From assembly GCA_963790075.1 (NCBI GenBank), contig CAWBNG010000004.1, forward strand, positions 248,001 to 312,000: a DNA stretch of 64,000 bases. Reading direction: 5' to 3'. A program made the position numbers and the translations under genes. The stretch comes from CAYOUV01 sp963790075 (GTDB taxonomy: Bacteria > Chloroflexota > Anaerolineae > Anaerolineales > Villigracilaceae). The notes under the pieces were generated by a model that saw only the letters and a program-made list of their open reading frames with translations, was not told the DNA's origin and made no database searches. Shown here piece after piece: positions 42,394-49,899 of this stretch (the stretch's first letter is position 1; each line of letters opens with the position of its first letter).

Positions 42394-42839
42394 ATCCCGC
42401 CGGCCCGACCCCGACCCAAATTGCCGGACCAGTCATTACAGCCAGTGTGACGGTCACGCCGCCGGGCAACGTCTACTGCATGGGCCCGAACCCTATTGAA
42501 TTCATAGGTTCGGTCACGACGAATGGCCCTGCCACGGTCGCATTTCATTGGGAAATTGGTGGGGATCTGAACTCCTGGTTAGCTGGAGGAACCCTGGTCT
42601 TTACCGGTGCGGGAACTCAGACGATCAATCAGGGTGCTTACAAGGTGGACTGCGGCAACTACACGATGAGTCTGGTGATCGATAGCCCTAACAGCCTGGC
42701 CTCTGCGGCGGTGCCTTTCTCGGTTTTTCCGCCGGGTGGTCTGACCCTCACGCCGGGTCCATCGCCGACGCCTGTGCCGAGCATCCCGCCAGCCGCTGGC
42801 AGTTCGTATGACTTCACGGCGAACGTATGTGCGGCGCAG

Positions 42840-43305
42840 TGGTGGAGCGGCTACCAGTATAGCGCGCTGCCCTGTCCGCTGTCGGATGGCGACGCACGCG
42901 GTTACGCGGTGATCTCCACGGCTCCGCAGTTGGAGAACGGTGCAACTGACGGGGGGCCGGGACTGATCGTCGGGCCGCAGAACAAATACAATGGCTATAT
43001 CCAGGGCTACTACCCTGAGTACGTGGTGCAACCGGGTGACCATTTCCAGGCCACGGTGGGCTGTGCCTACGGTTCGTCGTGCTATGTGACCTACCGGCTG
43101 GACTACCGCATCCTGGGCGGGAGCAGCGGGGCGATCACGACCCTATGGAGTTGGAAGGAACGGAATGATGGGCTGGTCTACCAGGTTGACAAGGACCTGA
43201 GCTTCCTGGCGGGCAAGCGGGTCAGCTTCATCCTGACGCTGCTGGCGACGGGCTCGGCGACGGGGGACCGGGCGGTCTGGGGGCAGCCGCGCATCGTCAA
43301 TGCCA
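42840..43305 (+). repeat. Long internal DNA repeat, copy 3 of 3 (466 bp)
   Basis: Same borders; the flanking codons differ (YDFTANVCAAQ), so identity is confined to the 466-bp block. This sharp edge indicates recent gene conversion or duplication. Confidence 0.9.
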
Positions 43306-44186
43306 GCTACGTCCCGCCCACGCCTACCCCCATTCCAGCTGCCGGAGAAGTCAGCGCGGCCAGTGTAACGGTCACGCTGCCTGGTAGCGTGTATTGTATG
43401 GGACCGAATCCGGTCGATTTCCTGGGTTCGATCACCACCAACGGTCCGTCTACGGTGACCTATCACTGGGAGATCGGTGGGGATAATAGCGCCACCACGT
43501 CCGACGAGACGCTGGCCTTCAGCGCCGCGGGCACGCAGACGATTTTCCCCGGCGCTTACAAGGTGGACTGCGGCAATTACAACGTGCGGCTGGTGGTCAC
43601 CAGCCCCAACAACCTGGTTTCAGAGACGGTGCCGTTCTCAGTCTTTGCACCGGGCAGCGCAACCGGGGTCACGGCTTCGATCAGCGTGCCGCCTTACGTC
43701 AACTGCGCCGGCACCCTGAATGCGGATCTGCTGGGCGCTATCACCACCAATGGGGCTTCCACGGTGACCTATCACTGGGAGATCAGCGGCGCGGCCAGCT
43801 ACACTTCACCGGATACGATCCTGGTCTTCGGCTCAGCCACGACCCTGCCGGCGGAATTGAACGATTACCCTATGAACTGCGGGAGCTATACTGCCAGACT
43901 GGTGACGACGAATCCGAACGTAAGGCTGTCCCAGGCCTCGGTCACGCTCAGTATCCCAAGCGTGCTGCCGGTCTATAACTTCGACACCTTCCAGGTGCTG
44001 GGAACGATGGCCTGCAGCGATGTGGCCAGTCACAGCTGGGTAGCGGAGACCTGCAACGGCGAATCGGGCGGTTGCCAGGCCAGCCAGGATCCGCTGTTCG
44101 GTGCCAGCCACGCCGGCTTCCTGCGCGTGGACGGCAACACCATCTGCGGCTTGAACCTGCCGTAGGCCTGTAATTTGAACTTCATA

Positions 44187-44232
44187 GTGGGCAAAGTTAG
44201 CTTATAAAAGAGCAACTTTGCCCACCTTTTTT
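44187..44232 (+). terminator. Intrinsic terminator after the giant secreted protein gene
   Basis: GTGGGCAAAGTT (44187-44198) and AACTTTGCCCAC (44214-44225) form a perfect 12-bp stem, followed by CTTTTTT. Confidence 0.85.
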
Positions 44233-44356
44233 GAAATTATGAGGTGTAAAGGCCTACAAAAACACGTCTTACGGTGGAAAGTAGGCGTTTACACCGCCGG
44301 CGATCAACTTGCGATTAATTCCCTTGCCAGGTAGGTTTAGAAGCAAAGATTGCCTA

Positions 44357-44385
44357 TTGAATTTCGAAATCGCGCGAGCTATAAT
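44357..44385 (+). promoter_or_regulatory. Promoter of the secreted protein gene at 44481
   Basis: TTGAAT (44357-44362), a 17-bp spacer and TATAAT (44380-44385). The leader is about 90 bases. Confidence 0.75.
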
Positions 44386-44480
44386 CAGCGTGTAAAATTC
44401 CCATAAATTGGATCTGAACTGTAATATTTATGGCGTGTGAGAACGGATTCTGGTATTAAGATTTATTAAAGGTGAGAAAT

Positions 44481-45494
44481 ATGAACCGGGATGCTCATGT
44501 TCGCCAAGCCTTATTCCTTGCGGCAAGGAGTAGGGCTTTATTTCATCGTATTTTCCTGATTGCATTCCTGATGGCGTTCGGCGTCGATAGTGCAGGCCAA
44601 ACGATACCGGCCCAGGCTGCAGCGCCAGCCCAGCAGACAGTGAATTGGACCACAACATATTCTATGCACGTTCATTTGCCTCCTGACCTAATTTGTGCCG
44701 GAAAAGATTACAACATAGCTGTGGAGGTGGTGGGTACATCGCAGGCCACTATTGGCGGGGAAAGTGTCCATGTTGAGGATTATATGTACGGCATCACGGT
44801 GGATGCGCACATGACCGATAAAAGTATTGCCACGATATCCCCTGATTCGGAAGTAACCGGCGATGCATTGTTGGCAAGTCCTGGAGGTATCTCGCCAATT
44901 GAAGCCGAATTCGTGCTTCACGCAGTGAAAGCTGGAACCACTTCCGTTACTTTTCATCCAACGATCCAGGGTGCCAATACTGCCAATTGGCAGCCTCATT
45001 TTCTGATCAAGGTCGTCAACTGCAAGTATAAGGTTACGCTCAATTCGAGCTGGTTTTTTAGCATCTCTGTCGGCGGCTACACAGGCTCCTCCCATCTGAC
45101 GGAGAGTTCGAAAGGAGAAATGCAGCTGAATGACTCGGATAATTCATTGAATGGCACGGCTGACGTGACTTGGGCTATGAGTTCCATCTCGCCAGGCTGC
45201 CCCCAGTCTCACAAGATTGCAACTTCTACGGCGAAGTTGGTCGGCACCCCGATCCAGAACGGTTCCCCGATCATGGGGGGGACCATGTATAAGGTGCAGG
45301 TTACTTTTGATCAGACCACTCTCGACTCTATTCATTGTATGGGGACCTCAACGGGTCAATTTGCGCCGCCACCGATTGAAGTCTCTATCCCAAACTCAGG
45401 CGGGGCCAAGAGTGTGGACCACCCATTCGTACTGGGTGAGGAGGATTTGCGCGGTATTACAACCGTCTATCTAATCCCGATCAGCGCTCCATGA
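44481..45494 (+). CDS. Secreted protein of unknown function
   Basis: 337 residues from ATG 44481 (MNRDAHVRQALFL), with AAGGTGAG upstream. The signal peptide HRIFLIAFLMAFGVDSAGQT is followed by an Ala/Pro-rich cleavage region. The mature protein is beta-rich: CAGKDYNIAVEVVGTSQATI then DAHMTDKSIATISPDSEVTG, EAEFVLHAVKAGTTSVTFHP (Ig-like), then a second half CKYKVTLNSSWFFSISVGGY and GTADVTWAMSSISPGC. Two pairs of cysteines could form disulfides. No catalytic motif is visible. It lies 52 bp before a lipoprotein gene of the same direction. Confidence 0.7.
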   Translation: MNRDAHVRQALFLAARSRALFHRIFLIAFLMAFGVDSAGQTIPAQAAAPAQQTVNWTTTYSMHVHLPPDLICAGKDYNIAVEVVGTSQATIGGESVHVEDYMYGITVDAHMTDKSIATISPDSEVTGDALLASPGGISPIEAEFVLHAVKAGTTSVTFHPTIQGANTANWQPHFLIKVVNCKYKVTLNSSWFFSISVGGYTGSSHLTESSKGEMQLNDSDNSLNGTADVTWAMSSISPGCPQSHKIATSTAKLVGTPIQNGSPIMGGTMYKVQVTFDQTTLDSIHCMGTSTGQFAPPPIEVSIPNSGGAKSVDHPFVLGEEDLRGITTVYLIPISAP

Positions 45495-45546
45495 CGATCT
45501 GGATGTTGATGTTATATATCGGTGTTTCTTCAAGAAGGAAACTCAC

Positions 45547-46578
45547 ATGAGCAAAACTCTGCTGAAACGATGGATGATCCCCGGGTTCATCCTTTTTGCA
45601 TTATCCGTTTCAATTGCCTGTAGCGTTTTGGCTGGCAGCCCGTCTACCGCCTCGAATCCTGAGGAATTGACCGTAAAACAAGATCTGGTCTTTGGTTCCG
45701 GCTCTTTTATCCTGCCGGATGCCAAGGCAGGCCTTTCTGATCTACCCAGTTATAAAGCCACGCTGAGCCTCTCTTTTGAAGGGACTCGCGCTGGGCAGTC
45801 CGCAAAATGGTCGAAGACCTACCTCATGCTCGTTTCGAAGGAACCAGCGGTCCGCCAATTGACGATTGAGACAACCGGCATTGCCAATCCCGAAACGGTC
45901 TTTATGGCCGAGTTGGATGGGGTGGATTATGAAAGCCGCGGCGCGAATGCCTGCTCGGCAACCGCAATCGAACAGGGGAACTCGCTCAGCGACCGGTTGG
46001 AACCGGCCAGCTTCCTGCATTCCGTCATCGGTGCAGATGAAGCCGGTAGTGAGACCGTCAACGGTGCGGCGGCGAATGCCTACACCTTTGATCAGCGCGC
46101 GCTGGGTCAACAGGGCCTGACCCAATCGAATGGAGAGCTGTGGGTTGCCTCCGAAGGAGGCTACGTCGTCAAGTATCTGCTGACCACCAAAGCGAAAGCA
46201 GATTACTTTGGCGATGGGAACGAAGGCACACTGACCTGGGATTATGAATTAACCGAGGTGGGTCAACCCGTCCAGATAAATTTGCCATCCGGCTGTCCTG
46301 CGGGAATGGTCAATGCACCGCAGTTACCGGATGCGTCCAACGTGGTCAATGTGCCCGGCATGTTGACATACGATACCTCCACTAGCCTGGCCGATGCCGC
46401 CGCATTCTACCAGGACAAACTCCCAGCGCTGGGCTGGGATATCCAGGGTCAAGCCGACGTCAAGGAGACGACGGCTTTGCTGGATTTCCAGCAGGGCGAT
46501 CAGGAAATGAGCGTTTTCATAACTGCAGATGCAGGCGTGACGAGTGTTAGCCTTCTGTTGCTCCATTTACAGAGATAA
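45547..46578 (+). CDS. Lipoprotein, possibly LppX/LprG-like lipid-binding fold
   Basis: 343 residues. The signal peptide MSKTLLKRWMIPGFILFALS then VSIAC ends in a lipidated cysteine. The mature part KATLSLSFEGTRAGQSAKWS then FLHSVIGADEAGSETVNGAA and TQSNGELWVASEGGYVVKYL follows the pattern of LppX/LprG and related LolA-fold proteins that carry lipids across the envelope. A second C-terminal module begins near SLADAAAFYQDKLPALGWDI. The assignment rests on motif resemblance only. It is probably cotranscribed with the gene at 44481. Confidence 0.62.
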   Translation: MSKTLLKRWMIPGFILFALSVSIACSVLAGSPSTASNPEELTVKQDLVFGSGSFILPDAKAGLSDLPSYKATLSLSFEGTRAGQSAKWSKTYLMLVSKEPAVRQLTIETTGIANPETVFMAELDGVDYESRGANACSATAIEQGNSLSDRLEPASFLHSVIGADEAGSETVNGAAANAYTFDQRALGQQGLTQSNGELWVASEGGYVVKYLLTTKAKADYFGDGNEGTLTWDYELTEVGQPVQINLPSGCPAGMVNAPQLPDASNVVNVPGMLTYDTSTSLADAAAFYQDKLPALGWDIQGQADVKETTALLDFQQGDQEMSVFITADAGVTSVSLLLLHLQR

Positions 46579-46796
46579 CGATTACCCCGATTTATTACTA
46601 GAAGTGATTGTGGAACAGATCGCTGAGACGATCCACAGCGTGCCCAAAGCCCGGAGACTTTCGCGAAGCATGCTATAAGCCTAAAACTCCGGGTTCTCTT
46701 TTCCACTAGCCGGAGTTTGATCCCGGAGTTACTCCCAAGGACAGTCGTTATCGCATGAACTCCATTTGAAGGTTACTTTTCTTGTTCGCATCCAGG

Positions 46797-47179
46797 CTAT
46801 CCCTTGACGTAAGATAACTTTTTGCAGATGGAACCGTTTTTCACCTGGAATATATCCCCCCCCGAAAATGCCCTTCTTCCCCATCTGCGTTCAGCCAGTT
46901 GTACCTCCAGCGCATAATGCAGCGCTCACCCAAGCCAAAAATCTCCTCGATCTCGATCTGGGCCTGAGGCGACTCGCGGAAGAAATCCTGCCAAAACTGC
47001 GTGATGGCTTCCTTCCCCGCGTACACCGCGCTATCCGGGGCAGGAGCAATGTTTTCGAAGACGCAATCGTCGCTCATCAGCTGCATCATCCCGGCGATGT
47101 CATGGCGGTTGAAGGCCTGATGGAATGCAAACACGACGCGCAGCGCTGTTTCTAAGCGTGCCAAGCGGGTCGGTCTCAT
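46797..47179 (-). pseudogene. SnoaL-like (NTF2 fold) protein gene with homopolymer frameshift
   Basis: From ATG 47177-47179 (GGAGG upstream) the protein reads LRVVFAFHQAFNRHDIAGMM, MSDDCVFENIAPAPDSAVYA, GKEAITQFWQDFFRESPQAQ, the classical SnoaL-like/NTF2 fold of about 125 residues. At a run of eight C (46856-46863; G on the coding strand) the frame is lost and ends early at 46841. With nine G the frame would continue as DIFQVKNGSICKKLSYVKG to a stop at 46797-46799, the usual ending of the family. Function of the family ranges from isomerases to unknown. Confidence 0.75.
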
Positions 47180-47212
47180 CTTGTTTACACCTCCTTCAGT
47201 CAAATGCCAACT

Positions 47213-47308
47213 GGCTGCCAGGCCAGCCAGGACCCGCTGTTCGGCGCCAGCCAAGCCAGCTTCCTGCGCTTCGACGGCAACACCATCAGAGGCTTGAACC
47301 TGCCGTAG
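47213..47308 (+). pseudogene. Duplicated tail of the giant secreted protein
   Basis: The frame reads CQASQDPLFGASQASFLRFD then GNTIRGLNLP and a stop, versus CQASQDPLFGASHAGFLRVD then GNTICGLNLP at 44073-44165. DNA identity is high. It has no upstream body, so it is the relic of a second copy of that gene about 3.1 kb away; it overlaps the start region of the SnoaL-like gene on the other strand. Confidence 0.8.
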
Positions 47309-47441
47309 CGCAGCCGGACGCACTTTGTTTTATAAAAGTCCGCCTTCATCGTGTAGTGCATCCCAATTGTTGGACATAGGGACTTTTTGTGTGGCGTGGG
47401 ATTGGTTGGGAAAATCAGCTCTCTAATTCGTATAAATAAGA

Positions 47442-47470
47442 TTGTATTTGTCCCAAAAAGTGTGTATAAT
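47442..47470 (+). promoter_or_regulatory. Promoter of the beta-helix lipoprotein operon
   Basis: TTGTAT (47442-47447), a 17-bp spacer and TATAAT (47465-47470). The start codon of the first large gene is at 47784, leaving an untranslated or small-ORF-bearing leader of about 300 bases. Confidence 0.6.
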
Positions 47471-47502
47471 GATCCAGTCTGAATAGATATTCTTGGAGGA
47501 GA

Positions 47503-47628
47503 ATGTCTTGCCCGACCGCTCTCCCGCGTGATTTCAGCGACCAGTTTAGATCCGCGGAGGAGAGTCGTTCAAGCGTCTCAAACTATACGCAGCCATCTCA
47601 CCTCAATCATTTCAACTCAATAGAATAG
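47503..47628 (+). CDS. Possible 41-residue leader peptide
   Basis: An ATG at 47503 has an excellent TTGGAGGAGA ribosome-binding site and opens a 41-codon frame (MSCPTALPRDFSDQFRSAEE then SRSSVSNYTQPSHLNHFNSI E). It lies in the long leader of the beta-helix operon. There is no family resemblance; the only support is the strong start signal. Confidence 0.3.
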   Translation: MSCPTALPRDFSDQFRSAEESRSSVSNYTQPSHLNHFNSIE

Positions 47629-47661
47629 GCTGACTCCTCCACAAACGCCAGGCCTGCCCGC

Positions 47662-47769
47662 ATGAAGAAACGCTTTCGGTGCGGCGCTTTTAGACTTTGC
47701 GGTGAAGAAGAATGTGACAGCTGCGCCTATTGTCGGCTCTCACGCTGCTCCCTCACCGGCAATTACTGA
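47662..47769 (+). CDS. Possible 35-residue cysteine-rich peptide
   Basis: MKKRFRCGAFRLCGEEECDS then CAYCRLSRCSLTGNY: six cysteines in 35 residues, three of them spaced C-x2-C-x2-C. It ends 14 bp before the beta-helix gene. No ribosome-binding site is seen, so expression is uncertain; the spacing of cysteines could form a metal-binding knuckle. Confidence 0.25.
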   Translation: MKKRFRCGAFRLCGEEECDSCAYCRLSRCSLTGNY

Positions 47770-47783
47770 TAGAGGAGAATGTA

Positions 47784-49871
47784 ATGAAACGAACGAGCAG
47801 ATATGTATTGATTGTGATTGCTATTTTACTAGCCTTGATCCTACCGGCCTGCGGGCCAGAGCCCGGGCTGGTCCCGGATGTCTACCTGTCGCCCAGCGGC
47901 AGCGATTCCGGGAACTGCCAGACCCCGGCTACGGCCTGCGCAACCTTCGGGCGGGCCCTGCCCCTAGTCGAGCGCGGCGGCACAGTCCACCTGGCAGCCG
48001 GCAGCTACCAGCCCGACCAGGTTGTAATCCAGAAATTGGTGACCGTGGAAGGCGCGGGGCGCGGTACGACCACCCTGTATTCCAGGCCCGGCGTGGGGGC
48101 GATCTTCGAAGTACGCTGGGACGGCTGGCTGCTGCTCAGCGGCGTGACCCTTTCGGGCGAACGGGTGACGGGCGCTGCCGCCATTTGGGGCATCCATCAG
48201 CAGGAAGGCTCGCTGCTCAGCGTCATTGATTGCGCGATCAATAATTACACGGCCAGTCTCTCGGGAGGCATCGCCAATGATGGCGGCATGCTGGTGGTCG
48301 AGAACACTCAGTTTTCGAATAACATGATTGGAATCGGCAATGCCAATTTGCACGGCTCACGCACCCACGTGTCTGCCAGCGATTTCAATGGAAATACGGA
48401 AGGGTTTAGAAACGAAACCAGCGGCTACGGGATCATCGACAATGAAACCCGCTTTGCGGGAAATGCCTTGGGAGCCCACAACTTTGGCACCCTGCGTATC
48501 AACGACTCGAGTTTCGATGGTAGCACGAGTGTGGCCATCACCAACGTTGGCCCCCTGCTGGCGCTCACCCGCGTCTACATCTACGGCTCGCTTGATTGGG
48601 GCGTACGAAATGAACTGGGCCGGGTGACAATCAATGCCTCGACCCTTTCCAACAATCCCGGGCCGGCGATTTCGATTACAGCGGGAAGCCTTGAAATTAT
48701 CCACAGTGTCATTCGGGATAATGGCGGGCATGGGATTTCGATTGGCACCTTCCCGGATAATGGGGTCGCCATCGATGTCCGGGTCACCCAGACTGCCATC
48801 GTGCGCAACCAGGGGGATGGAATTTACAGTACGGCCGGGGCTGCGACGAACTACCTGCAAAATGTGACCATCAGCCGCAACAACCTGTCCGATTCAGCGG
48901 ACGGAGGCATCATTTTGATCCGCGGCGGAAATCTAACGGTCGAAGATGCGACCATTGTACGCAATCAGGGCTCCGGCTTCTATTCCGGCAGTCCCTCGAC
49001 GATTACCTTCCGTCGTTCGGTGGTGGCAGTCAATACCGTCTCGCAGTGCGGGGGAACCGGGGGTACATCTTTTGTGATGGATAATGATTACATGTGCGGC
49101 GATGGAATCACGCTGGGGATGCTGCACATGGGCGAGTTGACCAACGAAGGCGATACGATCGTGCACCCTCTGCTGGACGGCAGCCCGCTGATCGACACAG
49201 CCGCCCCGGGCTGCCCGGGCGTGGACCAGCGCAACGCCGCGCGTCCGGTCGGGGGCGGCTGCGATATCGGAGCCTACGAGTACCAGTTGGCGCTGACCGC
49301 GGGCGAGGGGACACAGGGCATCATCCCGCTACCGACCGAGACGCCCGAGTCACAGCCCAACCCTGACCTGACCTTCACGACCGACACGAACTGCCGCAGC
49401 GGGCCGGGGACGCGCTATAACGTGCTGAGCCAGGTGGCAGCCGGGACGATGCTGGAAGCCCAGGGGCGCAGCGCGGACAATGCCTGGTGGTACGTGGTAC
49501 CGGGTCAGGCGGCGCAGGGCTGCTGGGTCGGGGATTCGACGGTGGATAAGCAGGGCTCGCCTGAAGGAGCGACAGTGATGACCGGCCCGACGCTGCCAGA
49601 TCCGCCGGAAGGTTTCGACGCGAAACAGGCCTGCGATACGCAAGCCAAGACCCACATCCACATCGTCAAGCTGAACTGGATCGGGCAGGCAGGGGCGACG
49701 GGTTACCGCATCTACCGTAACGGAAAGCTGGTGAGTGCGCCGGGAGCGAACGCGAGCAGCTACAACGACAACGCGCCGTTTGGAGGCACGGGCTTGCTGT
49801 ACGAGATCGAGAGTCTCAATGAGGACGGGGCTTCGATCCGCGTACCGCTGAGCGTACCGCCCTGCGGGTAA
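47784..49871 (+). CDS. Beta-helix lipoprotein with SH3b and Fn3-like tail (paralog 1 of 3)
   Basis: 695 residues from ATG 47784 (AGAGGAG upstream). The signal peptide ends ALILPAC (Cys23). ATACATFGRALPLVERGGTV then VHLAAGSYQPDQVV introduces a right-handed parallel beta-helix (about 60-480) with repeated G-x-x-N-x-(A/G) turns, as in polysaccharide-acting or surface-binding proteins. A QGIIPLPTETPESQPNPDL linker leads to an SH3b domain (TNCRSGPGTRYNVLSQVAAG) and then an Fn3-like module (KLNWIGQAGATGYRIYRNGK). No lyase catalytic residues can be assigned. The gene is followed by two paralogs at 28-bp spacing. Confidence 0.8.
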   Translation: MKRTSRYVLIVIAILLALILPACGPEPGLVPDVYLSPSGSDSGNCQTPATACATFGRALPLVERGGTVHLAAGSYQPDQVVIQKLVTVEGAGRGTTTLYSRPGVGAIFEVRWDGWLLLSGVTLSGERVTGAAAIWGIHQQEGSLLSVIDCAINNYTASLSGGIANDGGMLVVENTQFSNNMIGIGNANLHGSRTHVSASDFNGNTEGFRNETSGYGIIDNETRFAGNALGAHNFGTLRINDSSFDGSTSVAITNVGPLLALTRVYIYGSLDWGVRNELGRVTINASTLSNNPGPAISITAGSLEIIHSVIRDNGGHGISIGTFPDNGVAIDVRVTQTAIVRNQGDGIYSTAGAATNYLQNVTISRNNLSDSADGGIILIRGGNLTVEDATIVRNQGSGFYSGSPSTITFRRSVVAVNTVSQCGGTGGTSFVMDNDYMCGDGITLGMLHMGELTNEGDTIVHPLLDGSPLIDTAAPGCPGVDQRNAARPVGGGCDIGAYEYQLALTAGEGTQGIIPLPTETPESQPNPDLTFTTDTNCRSGPGTRYNVLSQVAAGTMLEAQGRSADNAWWYVVPGQAAQGCWVGDSTVDKQGSPEGATVMTGPTLPDPPEGFDAKQACDTQAKTHIHIVKLNWIGQAGATGYRIYRNGKLVSAPGANASSYNDNAPFGGTGLLYEIESLNEDGASIRVPLSVPPCG

Positions 49872-49899
49872 GCCAGCTAGAGCGGAGATGAGAATCAAG

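Larger units (their letters stand above)
39992..44165 (+). pseudogene. Giant secreted multi-domain protein gene with one frameshift
   Basis: Starts at ATG 39992 (AAGGAG upstream); a signal peptide is followed by an NBR1-like Ig domain (FTKTWRLMNSGTCTWTTAYS). Next come an SdrD B-like domain (LNGVVRLDGAGLPGVKIYRS) and the first of three 155-residue repeats (FDFTSNVCEAQWWSGYQYSA then LPCPLSDGDARGYAVIST). An extra G near 41100-41105 (GGAGCGAGCGGGG versus GGAGCAGCGGGG in the other copies) shifts the frame, so the first frame ends at 41146. The correct frame resumes and is open to 44165. Repeats 2 and 3 alternate with PKD-like domains (NGPATVAFHWEIGGD). Intact, it would have about 1,390 residues and bind glycans or surfaces. 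Confidence 0.8.

Noticed and set aside
46655..46700. Terminator formed by CCCGGAG and CTCCGGG after the LppX-like gene
   Set aside because: The loop is over 30 bases and the T-run is weak; it was not scored as a feature.
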